DNA of 64,000 nucleotides from NCBI RefSeq assembly GCF_030315685.1, contig NZ_JASXSI010000013.1, positions 62,001 through 126,000 on the forward strand, written 5' to 3'. The stretch is from Gordonia sp. ABSL11-1 (GTDB lineage: Bacteria; Actinomycetota; Actinomycetes; Mycobacteriales; Mycobacteriaceae). Both the position numbers and the translations under genes were made by a program. Of this stretch, positions 32,959 to 41,508 are shown one piece after another. How positions within the stretch are numbered: the stretch's first letter is position 1; the number at the start of each line of letters is the position of its first letter. The notes under the pieces were generated by a model. The model had not been told where the DNA came from and searched no databases. It was given only the letters and a program-made list of their open reading frames with translations.

Positions 32959-34791
32959 GTGGTGACCAACGCCCGGCGAATGGTGGATTGGGTGCGAACC
33001 GAATCCGGCAGCGCGGCCTTGCTCGTGCTGGTGACGGTGATCGCGCTCGTCTGGGCGAACTCACCGATCGGCGACTCCTACACCGAGCTCTGGCACACGG
33101 GTCTCGGCATCGTGTTCGGCGAGCACGACTTCGAGATGGACCTGCATCACTGGATCAACGACGGCCTGATGGTCGTGTTCTTCTTCGTCATCGGTCTCGA
33201 GGTGCGCCAGGAGTTCGCGATCGGATCGCTGCGGGATCGGCGACGTGCAATGGTGCCGATGGTCGCCGGGATCGCCGGTGTGATCGTCCCGGCACTGATC
33301 TACCTGGCGATCGCCGGCCGCGACGTCGTCGACGGGTGGGGCGTGGTGGTCGGCACCGACACCGCATTCCTGCTCGGCGCTCTGGCCATCGTCGGTCCCC
33401 GGATGTCGAATCAGCTGCGCATCTTCCTGCTGACCCTGACCGTGGTCGACGACTTCCTCGCCGTCTCGATCATCGGTGTCGTCTACACCGAGGATCTGAA
33501 GATCGGTCCGTTGGTGATCGCGCTCGTCGGTCTCGTCGGACTCTGGCTGCTCTCCCGCACGTCCGAATGGCGCAGCGCACCCTACGTGATCCTCGTCGTC
33601 ATCGTGTGGGCGGCGACCCTGGCCTCGGGCGTCCACCCGTCGCTGGCAGGCATGGCGGCGGGGCTGCTCGTCCCGGCCCGTCCGACCGAGCGGGGACACG
33701 TCGAGAAGGCCAAGACCCTGTTCCGCGATTACTGGCAATCGCCCGAGGCGACCGTCGCCCGCACGGCGCGGCGCGGTCTGGCCCGCTCGATCTCCGTGAA
33801 CGAACGCCTCCACGACGTCCTGCGCGGGCCCGTCTCCCTGTTCGTGGTGCCCGTGTTCGCACTCGCCAACGCGGGCATCGACCTCGGCGGTGGCGTACTG
33901 GCCGAGGCGTTCAGTTCGACCATCACCTGGGGCGTCGTCGTCGGACTCGTCCTCGGCAAGTTCGTCGGCATCTCGCTGGGGACATGGTTGGCGATCCGGG
34001 CCGGACTCGGACGGCTGCCCGACGGTGTGGGCCGCGGCAGTGTGCTCGGCGGCGCCGCGCTGTCCGGGATCGGCTTCACGGTCTCGCTGCTGATCGTGGG
34101 ACTGGCGTTCACCGACTCCGACGACGCCGCGAAGGCGACCGTCGGCGTGCTGGCCGCGATGATCCTCGCGGCCCTGCTCGGATGGTTCGTGTTCACCCGG
34201 GCACGGGTGAAGTGGGGTGAGACGTCGGCGGACCTGCCGGTCACCCTCGACCCGCCGGTCGATGTCGTCGGCGACCACATCCGGGGACCGCACGACGCAC
34301 CGCTCACCGTCGTCGAGTTCATGGACTTCGAGTGCCCGTTCTGCGCCAAGACCACCGGGATGTGGAACGACGTGCACGCACACTTCGGCGATCGCGTTCG
34401 CTACATCGTGCGTCACCTGCCGCTGCACGACTATCACCCGCACGCCCTCCTCGCGGCGACCGCAGCGGAGGCGGCCGCCAACCAGGGCAAGTTCTGGGAG
34501 ATGCACGACATCCTGTTCGCCCATCAATCCGAACTGGAGGTCGATCATCTGCTGAGCTACGCCGAGCGTCTCGAGCTGGACATGAACCGGTTCGTCACCG
34601 ACCTCGAGAGCGAGGAGATCGCGGTCACCATCGCCACGAACGAACAGAGTGCCTTCGACAGTGGGGCCCGCGGCACACCGACGTTCTTCCTGAACGGGCA
34701 CCGCCACCGCGGCCCACACGACGCGCGGACGCTGATCGCCGCACTCGAACAAGTGGACGCGGCGAACTCGGCGGCGCGGCGTCGTTCGTGA
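32959..34791 (+). CDS. nhaA: NhaA Na+/H+ antiporter fused to a DsbA-like thioredoxin domain
   Basis: A ~610-residue fusion. About residues 1-415 are an NhaA antiporter with its helices and key aspartates in LTVVDDFLAVSIIG (about 160-173); it exports Na+ in exchange for H+. Residues about 430-610 are a DsbA/thioredoxin-like domain with the redox motif CPFC (Cys459, Cys462) and a cis-Pro loop RGTPTFFLNG. Such NhaA-thioredoxin fusions exist in other actinobacteria. The start is uncertain: AGAGGAG at 32941-32947 fits GTG 32959 or 32962 better than GTG 32947, which overlaps the site. The topology of the tail decides whether the thioredoxin acts inside or outside. Confidence 0.85.
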   Translation: MVTNARRMVDWVRTESGSAALLVLVTVIALVWANSPIGDSYTELWHTGLGIVFGEHDFEMDLHHWINDGLMVVFFFVIGLEVRQEFAIGSLRDRRRAMVPMVAGIAGVIVPALIYLAIAGRDVVDGWGVVVGTDTAFLLGALAIVGPRMSNQLRIFLLTLTVVDDFLAVSIIGVVYTEDLKIGPLVIALVGLVGLWLLSRTSEWRSAPYVILVVIVWAATLASGVHPSLAGMAAGLLVPARPTERGHVEKAKTLFRDYWQSPEATVARTARRGLARSISVNERLHDVLRGPVSLFVVPVFALANAGIDLGGGVLAEAFSSTITWGVVVGLVLGKFVGISLGTWLAIRAGLGRLPDGVGRGSVLGGAALSGIGFTVSLLIVGLAFTDSDDAAKATVGVLAAMILAALLGWFVFTRARVKWGETSADLPVTLDPPVDVVGDHIRGPHDAPLTVVEFMDFECPFCAKTTGMWNDVHAHFGDRVRYIVRHLPLHDYHPHALLAATAAEAAANQGKFWEMHDILFAHQSELEVDHLLSYAERLELDMNRFVTDLESEEIAVTIATNEQSAFDSGARGTPTFFLNGHRHRGPHDARTLIAALEQVDAANSAARRRS

Positions 34792-34852
34792 AGGAGCTCG
34801 TGAGCTGGGACTTCCCCGCATCGCCGGCCGTAAGTCTGGCTATGGTGTTCGC

Positions 34853-36154
34853 ATGACGATGAATGTGGACGCCACCAACCCCGATCTGGTCACCGTCGGT
34901 GTGCCCACCCACTGGTACAACCTCGCGGCCGAACTCGATCAGCCGATCCCGCCTCACCTGCACCCCGGGACCAAGGAACCCGTCGGCCCCGACGACCTCG
35001 TCGCGCTCTTCCCGACGGGCCTGATCGCGCAAGAGGTGTCGACGGAGACCTACATCGAGATCCCGGAGCCGGTGCGCGAGATCTATCGGATGTGGCGGCC
35101 GTCCCCGCTGATCCGGGCGCGACGGTTCGAGGAGTCGCTCAACACCAAGGCCCGCATCTACGTCAAGTACGAAGGCGTGAGCCCCGTCGGCAGCCACAAG
35201 ACCAATTCGGCAGTCGCGCAGGCCTATTACAACAGCGTCGACGGAGTGCGGAAGCTGACGACGGAGACCGGAGCGGGCCAGTGGGGGAGTGCGCTCGCGT
35301 TCGCCGGTGCGCAGTTCGGCATCGACATCGAGGTCTGGCAGGTCCGCGCGTCGTACGATTCGAAGCCGTACCGGGGGCACCTGATCCGCACCTACGGCGG
35401 CACGCTGCATCCGTCGCCGTCCGATCTGACCGAGTCCGGTCGCGCGATCCTCGCCAAGGACCCCGACACCACCGGCAGCCTCGGTATGGCTGTCAGCGAG
35501 GCGGTCGAGGTGGCCGCCGGCGACCCCGACACCCGGTATGCGCTCGGCAGTGTCCTCAATCATGTTGTGCTGCATCAGAGTGTCATCGGGCAGGAGGCGG
35601 TCGATCAGTTGCACGCCGTCGAGCCCGGCGGCGCGGACATCGTGTTCGGCTGTGCAGGAGGCGGTTCGAACCTGGCCGGGCTGTCCTTCCCGTTCCTGCG
35701 GGAGAGGATCCATCAGCGCTCGACCCCGCGGGTGATCGCGGCGGAGCCGGCCGCATGTCCGTCCATCACCCAGGGCGAGTACCGCTACGATCACGGCGAC
35801 GTCGCCGGGCTGACACCGCTGCTCAAGATGCACACGCTCGGTACGGATTTCGTCCCGGATCCGATCCACGCCGGCGGTCTGCGCTACCACGGCATGGCGC
35901 CCGCGCTGAGTCACACGGTCGAGCTGGGCCTCGTCCAGGCCACCGCGATCAGCCAGCACGACGCCTTCTCGGCAGGCGTGCAGTTCGCGCGGACGCAGGG
36001 CATCGTCCCGGCGCCCGAGTCCACCCATGCCATCGCCGCCTGCGCCGCGCACGTCGCCGACAGCGACGAAGAACAGGTCGTGGTCATCGGCCTGTCCGGA
36101 CACGGTCAGCTCGACCTGCCGGCGTACGCGGAATTCCTCGACGGGAAGTTCTGA
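34853..36154 (+). CDS. Tryptophan synthase beta-like protein (TrpB2)
   Basis: A 433-residue pyridoxal-phosphate enzyme of the TrpB2 subfamily, which makes tryptophan from indole and serine without needing TrpA. The PLP lysine is Lys116 in GVSPVGSHKTNSA; TETGAGQWGSALA and FGCAGGGSNLAGL (phosphate-binding glycine loop) are conserved. The N-terminal extension before the core (about 70 residues, PIPPHLHPGTKEPV) is diagnostic of TrpB2 versus TrpB1. ATG 34853 is leaderless: TATGGT at 34841-34846 then 6 nt. It stands alone without trpA, and its stop codon lies at the edge of the repeat cluster. Confidence 0.85.
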   Translation: MTMNVDATNPDLVTVGVPTHWYNLAAELDQPIPPHLHPGTKEPVGPDDLVALFPTGLIAQEVSTETYIEIPEPVREIYRMWRPSPLIRARRFEESLNTKARIYVKYEGVSPVGSHKTNSAVAQAYYNSVDGVRKLTTETGAGQWGSALAFAGAQFGIDIEVWQVRASYDSKPYRGHLIRTYGGTLHPSPSDLTESGRAILAKDPDTTGSLGMAVSEAVEVAAGDPDTRYALGSVLNHVVLHQSVIGQEAVDQLHAVEPGGADIVFGCAGGGSNLAGLSFPFLRERIHQRSTPRVIAAEPAACPSITQGEYRYDHGDVAGLTPLLKMHTLGTDFVPDPIHAGGLRYHGMAPALSHTVELGLVQATAISQHDAFSAGVQFARTQGIVPAPESTHAIAACAAHVADSDEEQVVVIGLSGHGQLDLPAYAEFLDGKF

Positions 36155-36323
36155 CCCTTCGTGACGCTCGCAAGCTCGCTTCTCAGGGGCCGGTTGTTCG
36201 CAAGCTCGCTCCTCGGGGGATCGGTTGATTGTGCTCCCTGAGGAGGCCGCGAGGTACGAGCGGGCGTCACGCGTCCTGCTCCCTGAGGAGCCCGCGAGGA
36301 ACGAGCGGGCGTCACGAAGGGTC
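36153..36323. repeat. Cluster of four REP-like units forming a large inverted repeat
   Basis: The outer arms GACCCTTCGTGACGC (36153-36167) and GCGTCACGAAGGGTC (36309-36323) are perfect 15-bp complements. Inside are two units in one orientation (CGCAAGCTCGCT at 36169-36180 and 36199-36210, each followed by a CTC-rich tail) and two in the other. The latter are a 39-bp sequence from GCTCCCTGAGGAG at 36232-36270 and 36278-36316 with two mismatches. The left arm overlaps the trpB2 stop codon. This looks like a palindromic dispersed repeat family; genome copy number is unknown from here. Confidence 0.75.
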
Positions 36324-36331
36324 CGACCGTG

Positions 36332-37060
36332 ATGCGCACCGTCGGTGTCGATCTTGCGGCCTCGCCGACTCACACCGCGGTGGCGTCGGTCGAATGGTCA
36401 ACGGGTGCTGCACGGCTCACCGGCCTGGTGGTGCCGGCCGATGACGAGCAGATCCGCGAGCTGGCGCGCGGTGCCGATCGGATCGGGATCGACGCCCCAT
36501 TCGGTTGGCCTGACGGTTTCGTGGATTTCGTGGTCGCACAACAGCAGGGTGACCTCGGTCGCGGGCGGGAGCTCGATCGGATCGAGAACCGCCGTCTGCT
36601 GGCGTACCGGCGGACCGACCGCGTCGTCGTCGAGCAGGGCCGGGGCCGGCCGCTGAGCGTGTCGGCCGATCAGATCGCGCATGTGGCGTTCCGTGCTGCA
36701 GGCCTGCTCGCCGATCTCGGCGTGACCGATCGGGTCGACGGTTGGGCGGTCGAGGCGTATCCGGCTGCCGCGCTGCAAGAGTGGGGTCTGACGTCACGCG
36801 GCTACAAAGGTGTAGCGCGGCGCTCGGTGCTGCAGGCGTCATGCGACGCGCTGACCGAGCAGGCACCGTGGCTGGACGTGTCCGGGCACCGTGAGGTGCT
36901 GATGACCGACGACAACGCCTTCGACGCCGTCATCACGGGGCTGATCGCCCGTGCTGCGGCCGTGGGCGGGACACACCTGCCCGACGACACCGACCGACCG
37001 ATCGCCGCGCGCGAGGGCTGGATTCACGTACCGCACACGACGTTGTCGGGGCTGGTCTGA
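36332..37060 (+). CDS. DUF429 domain-containing protein
   Basis: A 242-residue DUF429 protein, a predicted RNase H-like-fold nuclease family. It starts TVGVDLAASPTHTAVASVEW, in which Asp8 (RNase H-like first acidic residue) is seen, and continues with RIGIDAPFGWPDGF and AVEAYPAAALQEWG, and MTDDNAFDAVITGLIAR near the end supplies further acidic residues. The function is unproven. ATG 36332 follows a GTG in frame; GAAGGG of the repeat arm (36316-36321) is the nearest ribosome-binding-like sequence, so part of the REP cluster may serve as the leader. Confidence 0.75.
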   Translation: MRTVGVDLAASPTHTAVASVEWSTGAARLTGLVVPADDEQIRELARGADRIGIDAPFGWPDGFVDFVVAQQQGDLGRGRELDRIENRRLLAYRRTDRVVVEQGRGRPLSVSADQIAHVAFRAAGLLADLGVTDRVDGWAVEAYPAAALQEWGLTSRGYKGVARRSVLQASCDALTEQAPWLDVSGHREVLMTDDNAFDAVITGLIARAAAVGGTHLPDDTDRPIAAREGWIHVPHTTLSGLV

Positions 37061-37083
37061 GCACGGATGCTCGCGGACCGCGA

Positions 37084-37656
37084 TCAGTCGAGATCCAGTC
37101 GCATGAGCACTCGCGGGAATCCGTTGAGCACCGAGGTCGTGTCGGCTGCCTTGCGGAAGCCGGCCGCCTCGAACAACTTTCGGGTACCGACGTACGCCAT
37201 CGTCAGGTCGACCTTCTCGCCCTTGTTGTCGACCGGGTAGCCTTCGACGGCGGGTGCGCCGCGGTCACGGGCGAAGTCGACGGCTCCGGCGAGCAGCGGA
37301 TGGGAGATGCCCTGCTTGCGGTGCCCGGGCCGGATGCGGATGCACCACACCGACCAGACATCGACATCATCGACGTGCGGGATCCTGCGGTTGCCGGCGA
37401 AGGTCGTATCGGCGCGCGGTGCGACCGCCGCCCAGCCCACCACCTCGTCGCCGTCATAGGCGAGGACCCCGGGTGGCGGCGTGCGGCGGCACAGCTTCTT
37501 CACGTACTCCCCACGCGCCTCTCGGGCCAGTTCCTGGTTGAGCTTGTTGGGAATCCGGTAGCTGAGACACCAGCAGACATTCGCGTCGGGCCGTTTCGGG
37601 CCGACCATGGTGCGGACATCGGCGAAACGCGTCGCCGGGCGTACCTCGATCGCCAT
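37084..37656 (-). CDS. GNAT family N-acetyltransferase (end of ABC exporter operon)
   Basis: A 190-residue GNAT acetyltransferase. The acetyl-CoA-binding motif A is VWCIRIRPGHRKQGISHPLLAGAV (Arg/Gln-x-x-Gly type; cited here only in part), preceded by GVLAYDGDEVVGWAAVAPR, the beta4 strand. The N-terminal NVCWCLSYRIPNK region is seen in a subgroup of actinobacterial GNATs of unknown substrate. It begins 3 bp after the second ABC exporter gene and must be co-transcribed with it, which suggests it acetylates the exported molecule or protects the producer. That role is inference; a housekeeping acetyltransferase is the alternative. Confidence 0.8.
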   Translation of the reverse strand: MAIEVRPATRFADVRTMVGPKRPDANVCWCLSYRIPNKLNQELAREARGEYVKKLCRRTPPPGVLAYDGDEVVGWAAVAPRADTTFAGNRRIPHVDDVDVWSVWCIRIRPGHRKQGISHPLLAGAVDFARDRGAPAVEGYPVDNKGEKVDLTMAYVGTRKLFEAAGFRKAADTTSVLNGFPRVLMRLDLD

Positions 37657-37659
37657 GTG

Positions 37660-39552
37660 TCAAGGATTACCGGCGAGGGCGGCGCGCGCAACGCAACCGC
37701 GTACTCCATCGGTCCGGCATCGTCGCGCGTACACGCCGTCGGCGGCCAGCAGTTCTTGGTGAGAACCGGTTTCGACGACCAGGCCGTCGTCGAGGACGAC
37801 GATACGATCGGCCCGGGCCGCCGTGCTCAGACGGTGGGTGATCAGCAGTGTGGTCGTTTGGCTGCGTAAGCGGTGCAGGGCCTGCTGGATCAGGAGTTCG
37901 GTCCGCGGGTCGGCGGCGCTGGTCGCCTCGTCGAGGACGAGGATGCGTGGTTGTGCGGCGATGGCGCGGGCGACGGTGACGAGTTGTTTCTCACCGGAGC
38001 TGAGGTTGTCGGCGTCGGGGCCGACGACGGTGTCCAGTCCGTCGGGCAGCGTGGCGATGATCTGGGCGACATGCCCGTCCGCGACGGCCCGGGACACCGG
38101 GTCGTCCCCCGTGATATCCGCTCCTGCGGTACCCGCCACCGCAGTGTCCGCTCCAGGGTCACCGGCGGGATCCGTTCCGTAGGAGATGTTGTCGCGGATG
38201 GTGCCGCGGAACAGCCAGGGCTCCTGGGTGACCACGGCCATCGACGATCTGGTCCGATCGGGGCCGAGGCGGGCGATGTCGATGCCGTCGATCAGGATCT
38301 GCCCGGCGTCCGGTGCGTAGAAGCCCTGCAGCAGACGGGTGAGGGTGGTCTTGCCGGAACCGGTGGCACCGACGATCGCGGTCGTCGTGCCGGGCAGCAG
38401 GATCAGGTCGACCGACCGCAGCACCGGCGTACCCGGCTGATACCCGAAATCGACCGACGAGAACACGATCTCGGGCGGGCCGCCTCCATGCCGCCGACGG
38501 TCGGCGGCGTCCTGGCCGCCGGAGTCGGCAGGTGCCTCCGATGTCGTCGCATCGGCGGGTGTCTCGAGAAGATCGCGAATCCGGCCCGCCGACACCGATC
38601 CGGACTGGATGCGCGGATAGAAGCCCGCGAGCTCCCGCAGCGCTGTGCTCAGCTGCTGGGCGAACAGCACCACGGCCTGGGCCGCGCCGAGACTCAGCGC
38701 ACCATCGACGACCTGGAGTCCACCGACGACGGCGAGGACGAGGAAGACCAGCGCGTTGACGGTTGTCACCAGCGGCGCGAGGGTTCCGGACGACCACTGT
38801 GCCGAGCGCACCGACCGGAACAGCCGATCGTTGAGCGCCTCGAATCGGCGAGCCGCCACTTCTTCTGCACCGTAGGCGCTGATCATCCGACGTGCGCTCA
38901 GTTCCTCCTCGACATGTCCGGTGAGAGCCGCGGTGGTGGTCCACTGGTCGACCAGGTGTGGGCGGGCGCGGCGTGCCACCAGCAGGGCGATGACCGCCGA
39001 TACCGGGGCCGCGGCGACCGCGATCGCCGCGAGCACCGGGGACAGGATGAACAGCAGGGTCGTGACGGTGACGATGCTGAACAGGCTCGTCGGCAACGTC
39101 ACCAGTACCGGCCCGACGACGGTCGTGGCGTTGTCGGTGTTCACCGTCATCGTGCTGAGCAGGTCGCCGCGTGTGGTGGAGTCGAAGTAGCGCATCGGCA
39201 GGCGGTGCACAGCGCGCTCGATCTCCGCACGCAGGCGATATGCCGCGCGTTGCACTGCCGTGTTCAGCAACCGGCTCTGGGTGAACGTGCAGGCGAACAC
39301 CGCGGCGTAGAGGCCGACCTGCGCGCCGAGCAACCACCAGAGGGACGACCACGCCATGGCTCCGTCGGCACCGTCGACGATGACGTCGGTGATCAGTCCG
39401 TAGAAGACCGGGGCACAGGCGGTTCCGCAGGCGGCCAGCAGCGCCAGCACGGATACACAACCGCCGCGCACTCGGCCCAGGCGCACCTGGGGCAACAGCC
39501 ATCGGAGCGCGCCGTCGGGTGACCGATCAGGCACTGATCGCCGCCTGCGCAT
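37660..39552 (-). CDS. ABC exporter subunit, canonical ATPase half
   Basis: A 630-residue type IV exporter half: six transmembrane helices (about residues 30-320), then the nucleotide-binding domain. Walker A is GATGSGKT (395-402), Walker B ILVLDEATSAAD with catalytic Glu542, and the switch histidine is His573 (ITHRLS). The signature loop is LSSGE (517-521) instead of LSGGQ. A 23-residue Gly/Ala/Asp insertion follows ISYG (about 461-484). With the overlapping upstream gene it forms a heterodimer: its Walker motifs pair with the partner's canonical FSGGQ to make the working ATP site. ATG 39552 overlaps the partner by 26 bp; GTG 39534 is an alternative start. Confidence 0.88.
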   Translation of the reverse strand: MRRRRSVPDRSPDGALRWLLPQVRLGRVRGGCVSVLALLAACGTACAPVFYGLITDVIVDGADGAMAWSSLWWLLGAQVGLYAAVFACTFTQSRLLNTAVQRAAYRLRAEIERAVHRLPMRYFDSTTRGDLLSTMTVNTDNATTVVGPVLVTLPTSLFSIVTVTTLLFILSPVLAAIAVAAAPVSAVIALLVARRARPHLVDQWTTTAALTGHVEEELSARRMISAYGAEEVAARRFEALNDRLFRSVRSAQWSSGTLAPLVTTVNALVFLVLAVVGGLQVVDGALSLGAAQAVVLFAQQLSTALRELAGFYPRIQSGSVSAGRIRDLLETPADATTSEAPADSGGQDAADRRRHGGGPPEIVFSSVDFGYQPGTPVLRSVDLILLPGTTTAIVGATGSGKTTLTRLLQGFYAPDAGQILIDGIDIARLGPDRTRSSMAVVTQEPWLFRGTIRDNISYGTDPAGDPGADTAVAGTAGADITGDDPVSRAVADGHVAQIIATLPDGLDTVVGPDADNLSSGEKQLVTVARAIAAQPRILVLDEATSAADPRTELLIQQALHRLRSQTTTLLITHRLSTAARADRIVVLDDGLVVETGSHQELLAADGVYARRCRTDGVRGCVARAALAGNP

Positions 39553-41299
39553 CGGCCAGCTCGCGATAGATCGGCGAGGCGGACATCAAGGCGTCGTCGT
39601 CGCCGACCGCGGTGACCCGCCCCGCGTCCAGCACGGCGATCGTCTCGGCGTGTCGGACCGACGACACACGTTGCGCGGCGATGACGATGGTCGCCCCGGG
39701 TTGAGCTGCACGGAGTGCGGCGATGATCGCCTGTTCGGTGTCCACGTCGAGAGCGCTGAACGGATCGTCGAGCAGGTACACCATCGGTCGTCGCACGATG
39801 GCCCGCGCCAGTGCGAGGCGCTGACGCTGACCACCGGAGAAGTTGCGGCCCTCCTGGGCGACCGGCGCGTCCAGGCCGCCCGCGCGGGTGGCGACGAACT
39901 CCTCCGCCGCGGCGATCGACAGCGCGGTCCACAGGTCGTCGTCGGAGGCGTCCTCGCGGCCCAGACGGAGGTTGTCACCGATCGTGCCGGCGATGAGCGC
40001 GGTTCCTTGGGAGACGAAGGCGGTTCGGCCGCGTAACCAGTCGGTTCCGAGTTCGGCGACGTCGGTCCCGTCGAAGCGAACGCACCCGTCGGTGGGCTCG
40101 GACAGTCGGATCGCCATCGACAGGAGGGCGGACTTGCCGCTGCCTGTGCCGCCGATCAGTCCGGTGGTGCGGCCGGCCGGACACGCCAGCGAGACGTCGC
40201 GGACGGCGGGCGCCTCTGCGCCGTCGAAATGCACTGTCACCGAATCGAAGACGATGGTGGCCGAATCCGTCGACCGGTCGGCGGTCGCGGGGTGTCGAGA
40301 GGGCGAGAGCCTCGTGCGGGAGGCCTTGGTGCCCAGCACCTCGTCGATCCGTGCCGCACTGGCGACCGCGCGCGGAAGGACACCGGCGAGGACCGAGAGC
40401 ATCGACACGGCGACGAGGAGGTGCAGGAGATAGCCGGTCGACGCGGCGATCTGGCCGATCTGCATCGTGCCGCCGGCGACGAGGACGGCGCCGACTCCTG
40501 CGACGACGATCGTCGCCATGTTCGCGATGACCGTGACGACAGGCAGCAGCGCGGTCTGCAGGCGTCCGGCGCGCAACGAGATGTCGGTGAGCTGCGTGTT
40601 GACCGAGTCGAATCGCGCCACCTCGGTGGCCTCACGCCGGAACGTCCGGATGACGGGTACGCCGGAGAGCTGTTCACGGACAGTGTGGTTGACCGCGTCG
40701 ACGCACCGCTGAAGCTGTCCGGACAGGGGGAGCAACCGGCGCACGATCACGGCGACGACGACGACCAACAGCACGCCCGCTCCCGCGACCACCGGCGCCA
40801 TCCGCCAACCCTGGACGACCGACAGCACGGTGGCGCCGATCAACATCAGCGGTGCGGTCACGGTGATGGTCAGGAAGGCGAACAGGAATGTCTGGACGTT
40901 GATGACGTCACCGGTGGAACGTGTCAGCAGGCTCGGCACGCCGAACCGGGTGGCCTCGGTGTCGCCGAATCCGGCGACGGTGGTGTGCAGCCGGGTGCGG
41001 AGGTCGCGGGCGGCGGAGGCGGAGATGTGCGAGGCGAGGTATGTCGAGCCCAGTGAGACAAGAAGATTGAGTACGGCGACGATCGTCATGATCACGGCGA
41101 GATGCGCGATGGTGTCGACGTCGCCGCGTAGGATGCCGTCATCGATGATGCGGGCGTTCAGGGCAGGCTGCGCGAGTGTGGTGAACACCGCCGCCAGCTG
41201 GCAGACGACGAACGCCGCTGTGGTCGAGCGATGTCGGCCGATCGCTCGCGCGATGACCCGGCCGAGGATCCGGATCTCCGTGACGGACAGGTCGTTCAT
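39527..41299 (-). CDS. ABC exporter subunit, degenerate ATPase half
   Basis: A 590-residue exporter half with transmembrane helices within about residues 25-310. Walker A is GGTGSGKS (383-390) and the signature is FSGGQ (487-491). Two catalytic residues are changed: Walker B is VYLLDDPFSALD, so Asp replaces the catalytic Glu, and the switch position reads AAQR, so Gln543 replaces His. This is the pattern of asymmetric heterodimeric exporters (TM287/288, BmrCD). No peptidase C39 domain is present. ATG 41299 has AAAGGAG but at 14 nt; the frame is open upstream to 41665, yet that stretch contains the hairpin and the peptide gene. It is translationally overlapped with the second half. Confidence 0.88.
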   Translation of the reverse strand: MNDLSVTEIRILGRVIARAIGRHRSTTAAFVVCQLAAVFTTLAQPALNARIIDDGILRGDVDTIAHLAVIMTIVAVLNLLVSLGSTYLASHISASAARDLRTRLHTTVAGFGDTEATRFGVPSLLTRSTGDVINVQTFLFAFLTITVTAPLMLIGATVLSVVQGWRMAPVVAGAGVLLVVVVAVIVRRLLPLSGQLQRCVDAVNHTVREQLSGVPVIRTFRREATEVARFDSVNTQLTDISLRAGRLQTALLPVVTVIANMATIVVAGVGAVLVAGGTMQIGQIAASTGYLLHLLVAVSMLSVLAGVLPRAVASAARIDEVLGTKASRTRLSPSRHPATADRSTDSATIVFDSVTVHFDGAEAPAVRDVSLACPAGRTTGLIGGTGSGKSALLSMAIRLSEPTDGCVRFDGTDVAELGTDWLRGRTAFVSQGTALIAGTIGDNLRLGREDASDDDLWTALSIAAAEEFVATRAGGLDAPVAQEGRNFSGGQRQRLALARAIVRRPMVYLLDDPFSALDVDTEQAIIAALRAAQPGATIVIAAQRVSSVRHAETIAVLDAGRVTAVGDDDALMSASPIYRELADAQAAISA

Positions 41300-41343
41300 C
41301 GCGGGCCACGCGCTCCTTTCGGTCGACGAGGTCGCAAACCCGA

Positions 41344-41380
41344 CGAACCGCCCCGCGGGGGAGTTCCGCGGGACGGTTCG
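41344..41380 (-). terminator. Strong hairpin between peptide gene and exporter genes
   Basis: CGAACCGCCCCGCGG (41344-41358) and CCGCGGGACGGTTCG (41366-41380) form a 15-bp stem with a 7-nt loop. On the minus-strand RNA the only irregularity is a G-U wobble, whereas on the plus strand it is a C-A mismatch, so the structure fits the minus-strand transcript. It begins 27 nt after the peptide stop and ends 45 nt before the exporter start. It could terminate most transcripts and let some read through. Confidence 0.65.
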
Positions 41381-41406
41381 CCGAATACTGACATGGCGTC
41401 GGAGAA

Positions 41407-41508
41407 TTACTCCGTGGTGCCGCCACCGGTTCCGCTGTCGAGGGAACCGGTGATCAGATCGCTCAGAGCTGCGCCCAAGATCTCTTCGAGGTCGATGCTT
41501 CCAGCCAT
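41407..41508 (-). CDS. 33-residue acidic amphipathic peptide, candidate exported peptide
   Basis: A 33-residue peptide starting MAGSIDLEEILGAALSDL and ending SGTGGGTTE. It has six acidic residues and no Lys, Arg or His (net about -6), no Cys, an amphipathic helix over about residues 4-23, and a flexible Gly/Thr tail. ATG 41508 has AGGAG 6 nt upstream, a near-ideal site, and the stop is TAA. It lies first in an operon with a strong hairpin, two ABC exporter halves and a GNAT. I do not recognise the family. Candidates are a leaderless secreted peptide or bacteriocin, a modified-peptide precursor, or a small PorA/PorH-like acidic wall porin. No modification enzyme other than the GNATs is nearby. 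Confidence 0.55.
   Translation of the reverse strand: MAGSIDLEEILGAALSDLITGSLDSGTGGGTTE

Noticed and set aside
37873..39522. 549-codon plus-strand open frame opposite the ABC exporter
   Set aside because: Shadow of a gene with Walker A, Walker B and signature motifs.
41407..41508. Calling the 33-residue peptide a lasso peptide or lanthipeptide precursor
   Set aside because: No Cys, no leader/core organisation, and no macrolactam synthetase, B1/B2 protein, or lanthionine synthetase nearby.
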